Part shown: in pieces, positions 55,851 to 64,000 of the stretch
How positions within the stretch are numbered: position 1 is the first letter of the stretch
Layout of the letters: every line of letters starts with the position of its first letter
DNA from: Roseomonas sp. AR75
GTDB taxonomy: Bacteria; Pseudomonadota; Alphaproteobacteria; Acetobacterales; Acetobacteraceae
Length of the DNA stretch: 64,000 bases
Direction: 5' to 3'
Assembly: GCF_005222815.1 (NCBI RefSeq)
Contig: NZ_STGB01000001.1
Span: forward strand, 558,001 to 622,000
The notes under the pieces: generated by a model
Told to the model about the DNA's origin: nothing
Database searches by the model: none
Seen by the model: only the letters and a program-made list of their open reading frames with translations
Program-made: the position numbers and the translations under genes

Positions 55851-57080
55851 CTATTGCGCCCCGATCGCGTTCAGCCGCCGCTCCTCGTCCACGATGTAGT
55901 CGCGGATCACCGGTACGTCGTCGCGTTTCTCGGAGATCAGGATCTGGAAGACGAAGTTGGAGCCATGCAGGAAGCCCAGCTCCACGCTCGCCAGGTAGAA
56001 ATCCCACATGCGGCAGAAGCGCTCGCCCATCTTCGCGACGGCGTCTGCCCGGACGGCGTCGAACGCTTCCCGCCAGTGCTTGATGGTCCAGTAGTAGTGC
56101 AGGCGGAGCATCTCGCAATCCGCGCACCAGGTGCCGGTGCGCTCCAGCGAGGCGAAGACTTCCGACATCGCCGGCACGTAGCCGCCGGGGAAGATGTATT
56201 TGCGGATGAAGGGAGCGGTGGTGCCGGGGGGCGACTGGCGGCCGATGCAATGCACCAGCGCGAATCCCCCGGGCTTGGTCAGCGCCTTGATCTTGCGGAA
56301 GTAGGTGTCGAACTCGTCGATGCCGATCGCCTCCATCATCGCGATGGAGACGACGCGGTCATAGGTGCCTTCCAGCAGGCGGTAGTCCTGCTCGCGGAAC
56401 TCGACCAGGTCCGTCACGCCCTCGTCGATGGCGCGCTGTTTCGCGATGGCGCATTGCTCGGGCGAGAGGGTGACGGAGACCACCTTCACCCCGTAGTTGC
56501 GTGCCAGGAAGGTGCCGAGCGCGCCCCAGCCGGAGCCGATCTCGGCCACCACCATCCCCGGCTCCAGCCGCAGCTTGGCGGCGATGTGGCGGAGCTTCGC
56601 AAGCTGCGCCTCGTGCAGCGTGGCGTCCGGCGTTGGGTAGTAGGCGCAGGAATAGGTCATCGTGGGGTCGAGCCACATCCGGTAGAAATCCGGGGGTATG
56701 TCGTAGTGGTGGCGGATGTTCTTCGCCGCGAGCCCCAGCGGGTTGCGCTGGTGCCAGCGCCGCGCCGCGCGCCAGGCCTTGCGGAGCGCCTGCTGCACCG
56801 GGTGCGCGGCAAGGCCGGAGCGGTTGACCGAGAACAGGTAGAGCAGGTCGAAGACAGGCTGCCCGTCCTGCATCACGAGCCGTCCGTCCATATAGGCCTC
56901 GGCGGCCTTGAGCTCGGGATTGAGGAAGATCTCGTGCTCGACCTTCTTGTCGGTCAGGCGGATGGCGACATCAGGCCCGTCCTGGCCGCTGCCGAATCGA
57001 TGGGCCACCCCCGCATGGTCGGTGACGGTGAGGCTGCCGCGCTGGACGAAGCGGTTGAGCAGGCTTGAGAGGAGTCGCAT
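55851..57080 (-). CDS. cfa: Cyclopropane-fatty-acyl-phospholipid synthase
   Basis: The 409-residue SAM-dependent enzyme adds a methylene group to unsaturated fatty acyl chains of membrane lipids. The SAM motif is VVAEIGSGWGALGTFLARNY; the active-site cysteine is in TMTYSCAYY; SIAMMEAIGIDEFDTYF and FIRKYIFPGGYVPAMSE are family marks. It is typically stationary- and acid-stress-induced in other bacteria. It is divergent from the NDUFA9-like gene across 128 bases. Confidence 0.95.
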   Translation of the reverse strand: MRLLSSLLNRFVQRGSLTVTDHAGVAHRFGSGQDGPDVAIRLTDKKVEHEIFLNPELKAAEAYMDGRLVMQDGQPVFDLLYLFSVNRSGLAAHPVQQALRKAWRAARRWHQRNPLGLAAKNIRHHYDIPPDFYRMWLDPTMTYSCAYYPTPDATLHEAQLAKLRHIAAKLRLEPGMVVAEIGSGWGALGTFLARNYGVKVVSVTLSPEQCAIAKQRAIDEGVTDLVEFREQDYRLLEGTYDRVVSIAMMEAIGIDEFDTYFRKIKALTKPGGFALVHCIGRQSPPGTTAPFIRKYIFPGGYVPAMSEVFASLERTGTWCADCEMLRLHYYWTIKHWREAFDAVRADAVAKMGERFCRMWDFYLASVELGFLHGSNFVFQILISEKRDDVPVIRDYIVDEERRLNAIGAQ

Positions 57081-57208
57081 GGGCCCGATCCGTGGTCGCG
57101 GCGCCTGTATGCCGCCAGCCCGGCGGGCCGGCCATCCCTGAGGGGGCCGCTTGGCGCGCCGGGGTTCGGCCCATATGGTCCGGCGCGCCAGGGTCTGGGG
57201 GATGGACG

Positions 57209-58159
57209 ATGCGGGGTGCGCTCGAGCGCAAGGTGGCGACGGTGTTCGGCGGCTCCGGCTTCATCGGCCGCTATGTCGTCCAGCGCCTCGCCCAGCAGGA
57301 CTACATCGTGCGGGTCGCGGTGCGCGATCCCGCCGGGGCGCGCTTCCTGCAGACCCAGGGGCGGGTTGGACAGATCGTGCCGCTGGCGGCGCCGGTGACC
57401 GACGCGGCGGCGGTGGCCCGCGCCGTCCAGGGTGCGCAGGTGGTGGTGAACCTGGTCGGCATCCTGTTCGAGCGCCGCCCGGGCGATTTCCGCCGTATCC
57501 AGGGGGAGGCCCCCGGCGCGGTGGCGCAGGCCGCGGCGGCTGCCGGGGCCGAGGGCTTCGTCCAGCTCTCTGCGATCGGCGCCGATGCGTCCTCGCCCAG
57601 CCTCTATGCCCAGACCAAGGCGGAGGGCGAGGGGCGGGTGCTGGCGGCCTTCCCGCAGGCGACGATCCTGCGCCCGTCGGTGGTGTTCGGGCCGGAGGAT
57701 GGGTTCTTCAACCGCTTCGCGGCCATGGCCCGGCTGCCCTTCATGCCCGTGGTCAGCGGGGGCACGAAGTTCCAGCCGGTCTATGTGGGAGACGTGGCGG
57801 AGGCGGTGACCGCGTCGCTCGCCCGGCCGGAGGCACGAGGCAGGACCTATGAGCTCGGCGGCCCGCGGGTGATGACCATGCGGGAGGTGCTGCGCTTCAT
57901 CCTGGAGGTGACGCGCCGGCGCCGTGCGCTGGTGGACATGCCGCCGGGGCTGATGCGGTTCCAGGCCGGGCTGCTCCAGCGCCTGCCCTCGCCACCGCTG
58001 ACCCAGGACCAGCTGCTGCTGCTGGAGCGGGACAATGTGGTGGCGCCAGGCATGCCAGGGCTGGCGGAGCTCGGGATCGCCGCGACCTCGGTGGAAAGCG
58101 TGGTGCCGGGCTACCTCAAGCGCTTTCGGCCGGGCGGCGGACGGCGCGACGCGGCATAA
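57209..58159 (+). CDS. NAD(P)-binding epimerase-like protein, complex I NDUFA9 type
   Basis: The 316-residue short-chain dehydrogenase-like protein has a Rossmann motif at the N-terminus (KVATVFGGSGFIGRYVVQRL), NLVGILFERRPGDF, LSAIGADASSPSLYAQTKAE and ILRPSVVFGPEDGFFNRFAA. This pattern is that of the bacterial homologues of the NDUFA9 accessory subunit of NADH dehydrogenase. A structural or ubiquinone-related role is likely but not shown. The start ATG is 57209. A hairpin follows the stop. Confidence 0.88.
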   Translation: MRGALERKVATVFGGSGFIGRYVVQRLAQQDYIVRVAVRDPAGARFLQTQGRVGQIVPLAAPVTDAAAVARAVQGAQVVVNLVGILFERRPGDFRRIQGEAPGAVAQAAAAAGAEGFVQLSAIGADASSPSLYAQTKAEGEGRVLAAFPQATILRPSVVFGPEDGFFNRFAAMARLPFMPVVSGGTKFQPVYVGDVAEAVTASLARPEARGRTYELGGPRVMTMREVLRFILEVTRRRRALVDMPPGLMRFQAGLLQRLPSPPLTQDQLLLLERDNVVAPGMPGLAELGIAATSVESVVPGYLKRFRPGGGRRDAA

Positions 58160-58179
58160 AGATCCGAGTCGGACCTTTT
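58158..58179 (+). terminator. Probable terminator after the NDUFA9-like gene
   Basis: AAAGATCC-GAGTC-GGACCTTT with one A-C mismatch is followed by TTAT. It overlaps the TAA stop codon of the gene and stands before gltD. The stem is short, so the call is moderate. Confidence 0.5.
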
Positions 58180-58344
58180 ATCGCATGCAGGCGTTGCGGC
58201 GGGGGTAGGGGCGGCAGGCATCAGGCGCAGATGAGACAGAAAAACTGTCCTTAACGGCCAGATCGGACTCGCAACCGCGTGACGCCTGCGGTAGAGGCGA
58301 CCCCGATGGGCGTGACGTGGCGCCCAGGGAGGGTCTCCGCCGCC

Positions 58345-59784
58345 ATGGCCGAACGGATGCTGCAGTTCGTGCGCCTCGATCAGCGCCAGCCCGAGAAGCG
58401 GGCAGCCGCCACGCGCCGCACGGATTTCGACGAGATCTATCGTGAGTTCACGGCCGAGGCCGCCAGCGAGCAGGCCAGCCGCTGCAGCCAGTGCGGCGTG
58501 CCCTTCTGCCAGGTGCATTGCCCGCTGAACAACAACATCCCCGACTGGCTGAAGCTGACCGCCGAGGGCCGGCTGGAGGAAGCCTATGAGGTCGCCTCCG
58601 CCACCAACACCTTCCCCGAGATCTGCGGCCGCATCTGCCCCCAGGACCGCCTCTGCGAGGGCAACTGCGTCATCGAGAAGGGCTTTGGGAGTGTCACCAT
58701 CGGGTCGGTGGAGAAATACATCACCGACACGGCGTGGGAGCGCGGCTGGGTGAAGCCGCCGAAGCCGCGGCGCGAACTGGCGCAGAGCGTCGGCATCGTC
58801 GGCGCCGGCCCGGCCGGGCTGGCGGCGGCCGAGCGGCTGCGGCTGCGCGGCTACCAGGTGCATGTCTACGACCGCTACGACCGCGCCGGCGGCCTGCTGA
58901 TCTACGGCATCCCGAACTTCAAGCTCGAGAAGGACGTCGTGCTGCGCCGCTGGAAGCAGTACGAGGAAGGCGGCATCCGCTTCCACCTGAACACCGCCAT
59001 CGGCCAGGACGTCTCGCTGGCGGAACTGCGGGCACGGCACGACGCCGTCCTGATCGGCACCGGCGTCTACAAGGCGCGCGACATGCAGGCGCCGGGCATC
59101 GGGCTGGATGGCATCGTCCCGGCGCTGGACTACCTCACCACCTCCAACCGCACTGGCCTCGGTGAATCGGTCGCGGCTTTCGACTCCGGCGCGCTGAATG
59201 CGGCGGGCAAGCATGTGGTGGTGATCGGCGGCGGCGACACGGCGATGGATTGTGTCCGCACCGCGGTGCGGCAGGGCGCGGCCTCCGTCACCTGCCTCTA
59301 TCGCCGCGACAAGGCCAACATGCCGGGCTCGATGCGTGAGGTGTATCACGCGGAGGAAGAGGGCGTGCGCTTCGAATGGCTCGGCGCGCCGGAGGCGTTC
59401 CGCGGGGAGGGCACGGTCAAGGGCGTTGTCGCGCACCGCATGCATCTCGGCCTGCCCGATGCGACCGGACGCCAGCAGGTGACGCCGGTGCCGGGCAGCC
59501 GCTTCGAACTGCCGGCGGACCTCGTGATCATGGCGCTCGGCTTCGACCCGGAGGATCTGCCCACCGCCTTCGGCGAGAAGGATCTGCCGGTCACACGCTG
59601 GGGCACGCTGAAGGTGGACCACCGCACGATGATGACGGCGCTGCCCGGCGTCTTCGCCGCCGGCGACATCGTCCGCGGCGCCTCCCTCGTCGTTTGGGCG
59701 ATCCGCGACGGCCGCGACGCGGCCGACCAGATGGATCTCTACATGCAGCAGAAGGCGAGCCCGCTCGCCGTGGCCGCGGAGTGA
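58345..59784 (+). CDS. gltD: Glutamate synthase (NADPH) small subunit
   Basis: The 479-residue flavoprotein oxidises NADPH and passes electrons to GltB through iron-sulfur clusters. Cysteine sets CSQCGVPFCQVHCP and CGRICPQDRLCEGNC are at the N-terminus; the FAD motif is VGIVGAGPAGLAAAERLRLR; the NADPH motif is HVVVIGGGDTAMDCVRTAVR. MAERMLQFVRLDQRQPEKR at 58345 resembles the N-terminus I recall for Azospirillum GltD; ATG 58306 and GTG 58279 are possible longer starts. It is upstream of gltB by five bases. Confidence 0.95.
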   Translation: MAERMLQFVRLDQRQPEKRAAATRRTDFDEIYREFTAEAASEQASRCSQCGVPFCQVHCPLNNNIPDWLKLTAEGRLEEAYEVASATNTFPEICGRICPQDRLCEGNCVIEKGFGSVTIGSVEKYITDTAWERGWVKPPKPRRELAQSVGIVGAGPAGLAAAERLRLRGYQVHVYDRYDRAGGLLIYGIPNFKLEKDVVLRRWKQYEEGGIRFHLNTAIGQDVSLAELRARHDAVLIGTGVYKARDMQAPGIGLDGIVPALDYLTTSNRTGLGESVAAFDSGALNAAGKHVVVIGGGDTAMDCVRTAVRQGAASVTCLYRRDKANMPGSMREVYHAEEEGVRFEWLGAPEAFRGEGTVKGVVAHRMHLGLPDATGRQQVTPVPGSRFELPADLVIMALGFDPEDLPTAFGEKDLPVTRWGTLKVDHRTMMTALPGVFAAGDIVRGASLVVWAIRDGRDAADQMDLYMQQKASPLAVAAE

Positions 59785-59789
59785 GCGCC

Positions 59790-62700
59790 ATGACCCAGGA
59801 AAACGGCTTCGACTTCGCCGCCAGCTACGCCGCCAATCGCGACCTGCTGGCGAACGCGGCGCATCTCGACGTCACCGAGCACGATGCCTGCGGCGTCGGC
59901 CTGGTCGCGGCGCTGGACGGCAAGGCCAGCCGCAAGGTCGTGCAGGCGGGCATCGATGCGCTGAAGGCCGTCTGGCATCGCGGCGCGGTGGATGCGGACG
60001 GCAAGACCGGCGACGGCGCCGGCATCCATATCGAGATCCCGCAGGATTTCTTCGCCGAGGTGGTGGAGCGCGGCGGCGACAAGGTGCGGCCGGGCCGCAT
60101 CGCCGTCGGCATGGTGTTTCTGCCCAAGACCGACCTCGGTGCGCAGGAGCGCTGCCGCCAGATCGTCGAGACGGAGGTGCTGAACGCCGGCTACCAGATC
60201 TATTCCTGGCGGCAGGTGCCGATCGACGTTGCCTGCATCGGTGAGAAGGCCAACGCGACCCGGCCGGAGATCGAGCAGATCCTGATCTGGGACCCGGAGC
60301 TGCGCGACGAATCCACCTATGAGCGCGACCTCTACGTCATCCGCCGCCGGATCGAGAAGCAGGCGATCGCGGCGCAGATCCCGGAGCTGTATCTCTGCTC
60401 CTTCTCCTGCCGCTCTATCATCTACAAGGGCATGTTCCTGGCGGAGAGCCTGACGGAGTTCTATCCGGACCTGCTGGACGAGCGCTTCGTCAGCCGCTTC
60501 GCGATCTACCACCAGCGCTACAGCACCAACACCTTCCCGACCTGGCGCCTGGCGCAGCCCTTCCGCACCCTCGCCCATAATGGCGAGATCAACACGCTGC
60601 ACGGTAACGCCAACTGGATGAAGAGCCACGAGACGCGCCTGTCTCACCGGCTGCTCGACCCCTTCATGGACGACATCAAGCCGGTGGTGCAGGCCGGCGG
60701 CAGCGACACCGCGACGCTCGACAACGTGTTCGAGCTGCTGGTGCGCGGCGGGCGCGACGCGCCGATGGCCAAGGCGATGCTGATCCCCGAGAGCCTCGGC
60801 AATAACGCGACGATGCCGGACGCGCATCGCGACCTGTTCCTCTACTGCAACGCGGTGATGGAGCCCTGGGACGGGCCGGCGGCGATCTGCGCCACCGATG
60901 GCCAGTGGGTGATCGGCGGGCTGGACCGCAACGGGCTGCGCCCGATGCGTTATTCCATCACCGATGACGGGCTGCTGATCGTCGGCTCCGAGACGGGCAT
61001 GGTGAAGCTGTCCGAGGATGCGATCCTGCAGAAGGGCCGCGTCGGCCCCGGCCAGTGCATCGCCGTAGAGCTCGCGACCGGGCGCTTCTACGCCGACCGC
61101 GCGCTGAAGGACATGCTGGCGGCGCGCAAGCCCTTCGGCGACTGGACCAAGCGCACCACCCGCATCGACGGCATCGTGAAGGCGCATGCGGACGAGCAGG
61201 CGGAGTACACCGGCGAGGCGCTGCGCCGCCGCCAGCTTGCCGTCGGATACACGCTCGAGGAACTGGAGACGATCCTGCACCCGATGGTGGAGGATGCGAA
61301 CGAGGCCATCGGGTCCATGGGCGACGACACGCCCATCGCCGTGCTGTCAGGCCAGTATCGCGGCATCCACCATTATTTCCGCCAGTCCTTCAGCCAGGTG
61401 ACCAACCCGCCGATCGACAGCCTGCGCGAGACGCGGGTGATGACGATCAAGACCCGCCTCGGCAATCTCGGGAACATCCTCGACGAGGACCCGACGCAGT
61501 GCGACATGCTCATGCTGGACAGCCCCGTGCTGTCCAACGCCGAGTTCGCCGCGATGCGCGCCTATATGGGCGACACCGCCTGCGTGGTGGACGCGACCTT
61601 CCCGGTCACCGAAGGCGAGGCGGGGCTCCGCCGCCACATCGAGCGAATCCGCCGCGAGGCCGAGGACGGCGTGCGCAGCGGCTGCACGCATGTGATCCTG
61701 ACCGACGAGCACCAGGGGCCCGAGCGCGCGGCGATCCCGATGATCCTGGCGGTCGGCGGCGTGCACACGCATCTGGTGAAATCCAGCCTGCGCACCTTCA
61801 CCAGCGTGAACGTGCGCTGCGCCGAGGCGATCGACGTGCACTACATCGCCGTGCTGATCGGCGCCGGCGCCACCACGGTGAACGCCTATCTCGCGCAGGA
61901 GAGCATCGCGGACCGGCATCGCCGCGGGCTGTTCGGCAAGCTGTCGCTGCAGGATTGCGTCGCCCGCTACAAGAAGGCGGTGGACAAGGGCCTGCTGAAG
62001 ATCATGTCCAAGATGGGCATCGGCGTGCTGTCCTCCTATCGCGGCGGGATGAATTTCGAGGCCATCGGCCTCTCCCGCGCGCTGGTGGCGGAGTTCTTCC
62101 CGGGCGTCGCCAGCCGCATCTCCGGCATCGGCCTGTCCGGCATCGCGCGGCGCGTGCTGGCGCTGCATGGCAAGGCGTGGGACGCGGATGCGGTGACGCT
62201 GCCGGTCGGCGGCCTCTACAAGTTGCGCCGCCGCGGCGAGAACCACGCCTTCGACGGCAGCCTGATCCACACGCTGCAGAAGGCGGTGGATACCGACAGC
62301 TACCAGACCTTCAAGCGCTACTCCGAGGGCGTGCGCAAGCTGCCGCCGGTCGCGTTGCGCGACCTGCTGGATTTCCGCACCGAAGGCCGCACGCGCGTGG
62401 CGCTGGAGGAGGTCGAGAGCATCACGGAGATCCGCAAGCGCCTGGTGGCGCCCGGCATCTCCCTCGGCGCGCTCTCGCCGGAGGCGCATGAGACGCTCTC
62501 CATCGCGATGAACCGCATCGGCGCGAAGTCGGATTCCGGCGAGGGCGGCGAGGATCCGCAGCGCGCGCGTCCCCGGTCCAACGGCGACAACGCCAATTCC
62601 GCCATCAAGCAGATCGCCAGCGGGCGCTTCGGCGTGACGGCGGAATACCTCAACAACTGCCGCGAGATCGAGATCAAGGTCGCGCAGGGCGCCAAGCCCG

Positions 62701-64000
62701 GCGAGGGCGGCCAGCTGCCGGGCTTCAAGGTGACGGAGCTGATCGCGAAGCTGCGCCACTCCACGCCCGGCGTGATGCTGATCTCGCCGCCGCCGCACCA
62801 CGACATCTACTCGATCGAGGATCTGGCGCAGCTCATCTACGACCTGAAGCAGATCAACCCGGATGCGACGGTCTGCGTGAAGCTGGTGGCGCGATCGGGG
62901 ATCGGCACAATCGCCGCCGGCGTGGCCAAGGCGAAGGCGGATGCGATCCTGGTCTCCGGCCATTCCGGCGGCACGGGTGCGTCGCCGCAATCCTCGATCA
63001 AGTATGCCGGCCTGCCCTGGGAGATGGGCCTGAGCGAGACGCACCAGGTGCTGCAGCTCAACCGGCTGCGGCACCGCGTGAAGCTGCGCACCGATGGCGG
63101 CATCAAGACCGGCCGTGACGTGGTGATCGCGGCCATGCTCGGCGCCGAGGAATTCGGCATCGGGACCGCGTCGCTCGTCGCCATGGGCTGCATCATGGTG
63201 CGGCAGTGCCACTCCAACACCTGCCCGGTCGGTGTCTGCACGCAGGATGACGAGCTGCGCAAGAAGTTCGCCGGCAGCCCGGAGAAGGTGATCAACCTGT
63301 TCTCCTTCGTCGCGGAGGAGGTGCGGGAGATCCTGGCAGAACTCGGCTTCCGCAAGCTGACGGACGTGATCGGCCGCACCGACCTGCTGCGCCAGGTCTC
63401 CCGCGGCTCGGAGGACCTCGACGACCTCGACCTCAACCCGCTGCTGGTGAAGGCCGATGCCGGGCCCTTCGCCTCCTACTGCACCATCGAGGGCCGCAAC
63501 GAGGTGCCGGAGACGCTGGATGCGGAGATGATCCGCGACGCGGAGGCGCTGTTCCGCCACGGCGAGAAGATGCAGCTCGCCTACAACATCCGGAACACGC
63601 ATCGCGCCATCGGCACGAAGATCTCCTCGCGCATCGTGCGCAAGTTCGGGATGAACGGGCTGCAGCGCGGGCATCTGACCGTGCGGTTGCGCGGCTCCGC
63701 CGGGCAGTCGCTCGGCGCCTTCGCGGTGCGCGGCCTGAAGCTGGAGGTGTTCGGCGACGCGAACGACTATGTGGGCAAGGGGCTCTCGGGCGGCACCATC
63801 GTGGTCCGGCCGGCGCCGTCCTCGAAGCTGGTCTGGAACGAGAACACCATCATCGGCAACACCGTGCTCTACGGCGCCACGGGTGGCGCGCTCTTCGCCG
63901 CCGGGCAGGCGGGCGAGCGCTTCGCGGTGCGCAACTCCGGCGCGCTGGCCGTGGTGGAAGGCTGCGGCGCGAATGGCTGCGAATACATGACCGGCGGCTG
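59790..64000 (+). CDS. gltB: Glutamate synthase (NADPH) large subunit (3' end cut by window edge)
   Basis: The visible 1403 residues (about 93% of the usual 1500) make glutamate from glutamine and 2-oxoglutarate. The N-terminal Ntn amidotransferase has its nucleophile cysteine at position 34 in EHDACGVGLVA, so a 33-residue propeptide is expected to be removed. RYSTNTFPTWRLAQPFRTLA and HNGEINTLHGNANW follow. The FMN synthase domain has PGEGGQLPGFKV and the 3Fe-4S cysteines in GCIMVRQCHSNTCPVGVC (near 1134-1150). The GXGXG domain is starting at the edge. The five-base gap to gltD indicates one operon. Confidence 0.97.
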   Translation, partial: MTQENGFDFAASYAANRDLLANAAHLDVTEHDACGVGLVAALDGKASRKVVQAGIDALKAVWHRGAVDADGKTGDGAGIHIEIPQDFFAEVVERGGDKVRPGRIAVGMVFLPKTDLGAQERCRQIVETEVLNAGYQIYSWRQVPIDVACIGEKANATRPEIEQILIWDPELRDESTYERDLYVIRRRIEKQAIAAQIPELYLCSFSCRSIIYKGMFLAESLTEFYPDLLDERFVSRFAIYHQRYSTNTFPTWRLAQPFRTLAHNGEINTLHGNANWMKSHETRLSHRLLDPFMDDIKPVVQAGGSDTATLDNVFELLVRGGRDAPMAKAMLIPESLGNNATMPDAHRDLFLYCNAVMEPWDGPAAICATDGQWVIGGLDRNGLRPMRYSITDDGLLIVGSETGMVKLSEDAILQKGRVGPGQCIAVELATGRFYADRALKDMLAARKPFGDWTKRTTRIDGIVKAHADEQAEYTGEALRRRQLAVGYTLEELETILHPMVEDANEAIGSMGDDTPIAVLSGQYRGIHHYFRQSFSQVTNPPIDSLRETRVMTIKTRLGNLGNILDEDPTQCDMLMLDSPVLSNAEFAAMRAYMGDTACVVDATFPVTEGEAGLRRHIERIRREAEDGVRSGCTHVILTDEHQGPERAAIPMILAVGGVHTHLVKSSLRTFTSVNVRCAEAIDVHYIAVLIGAGATTVNAYLAQESIADRHRRGLFGKLSLQDCVARYKKAVDKGLLKIMSKMGIGVLSSYRGGMNFEAIGLSRALVAEFFPGVASRISGIGLSGIARRVLALHGKAWDADAVTLPVGGLYKLRRRGENHAFDGSLIHTLQKAVDTDSYQTFKRYSEGVRKLPPVALRDLLDFRTEGRTRVALEEVESITEIRKRLVAPGISLGALSPEAHETLSIAMNRIGAKSDSGEGGEDPQRARPRSNGDNANSAIKQIASGRFGVTAEYLNNCREIEIKVAQGAKPGEGGQLPGFKVTELIAKLRHSTPGVMLISPPPHHDIYSIEDLAQLIYDLKQINPDATVCVKLVARSGIGTIAAGVAKAKADAILVSGHSGGTGASPQSSIKYAGLPWEMGLSETHQVLQLNRLRHRVKLRTDGGIKTGRDVVIAAMLGAEEFGIGTASLVAMGCIMVRQCHSNTCPVGVCTQDDELRKKFAGSPEKVINLFSFVAEEVREILAELGFRKLTDVIGRTDLLRQVSRGSEDLDDLDLNPLLVKADAGPFASYCTIEGRNEVPETLDAEMIRDAEALFRHGEKMQLAYNIRNTHRAIGTKISSRIVRKFGMNGLQRGHLTVRLRGSAGQSLGAFAVRGLKLEVFGDANDYVGKGLSGGTIVVRPAPSSKLVWNENTIIGNTVLYGATGGALFAAGQAGERFAVRNSGALAVVEGCGANGCEYMTGG

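Noticed and set aside
61055-62491. Plus-strand reading frame of 478 codons in another frame of gltB
   Set aside because: Arginine/proline-rich shadow; gltB is fully open through this region with conserved motifs in its own frame.

Overview
The window is about 70% GC and densely coded with few gaps. It looks like the chromosome of an aerobic, free-living alphaproteobacterium of the Rhodospirillales, most likely an Acetobacteraceae member of the Roseomonas type. I infer this from the shared gene orders (ruvX-pyrB / pyrC'-plsY-dprA-topA-rnr; lptC-lptA-lptB-rpoN-hpf; gltD-gltB), the alphaproteobacterial families (PleD, DUF2336, DUF1150 next to Hsp20) and the presence of periplasmic tricarboxylate-type receptors without transporters. 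I see no phage, insertion sequence, CRISPR array, rRNA or plasmid functions.

Layout: 1-2.1 kb holds a partial phospholipid-type methyltransferase and a divergent PleD diguanylate cyclase. From 2.2 to 16.3 kb a long minus-strand series carries housekeeping genes: a vanadium-haloperoxidase-like protein, ruvX, pyrB, a metal-site-less dihydroorotase homologue, plsY, dprA, topA, rnr, an S41 protease and rpmG. One plus-strand receptor gene sits between pyrB and its usual partner. From 16.5 to 21.4 kb are gatC, gatA, a small unknown gene, gatB and an AI-2E-family membrane protein. From 21.5 to 24 kb are a peptide-type solute receptor and a nitronate monooxygenase. From 24.2 to 30.3 kb is a four-gene fatty-acid or aromatic-acid beta-oxidation operon.

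From 31 to 38 kb is a catabolic locus: a minus operon (DapA-family lyase, amino-acid ABC receptor, permease, hydantoinase/dihydropyrimidinase) diverges from a 962-residue flavoenzyme that joins three normally separate dehydrogenase subunits. From 37.9 to 41.8 kb are a RibD-like reductase, an HtrA-like protein without its catalytic triad, a DUF2336 protein and a second diguanylate cyclase. From 42 to 44 kb are dapD and dapE for lysine and peptidoglycan; then a membrane protein and an Ldh-family dehydrogenase; then def-fmt-truA (translation); Hsp20-DUF1150; a second receptor; the lptCAB-rpoN-hpf operon; rnd; tRNA-Leu(CAG); cfa; an NDUFA9-like protein; and gltD-gltB, with gltB running off the right edge.

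The main non-gene signal is a dispersed family of GC-rich palindromes built on arms like CCCTCCCCCGC / GCGGGGGAGGG. Copies lie between genes, inside the reading frame of rnr, and exactly in the linker of the triple-fusion flavoenzyme. A third copy lies just before a permease gene that lacks a normal start codon. These, the two catalytically disarmed enzyme homologues and the fusion are the most notable observations. I did not find a clear new defence or mobile system.
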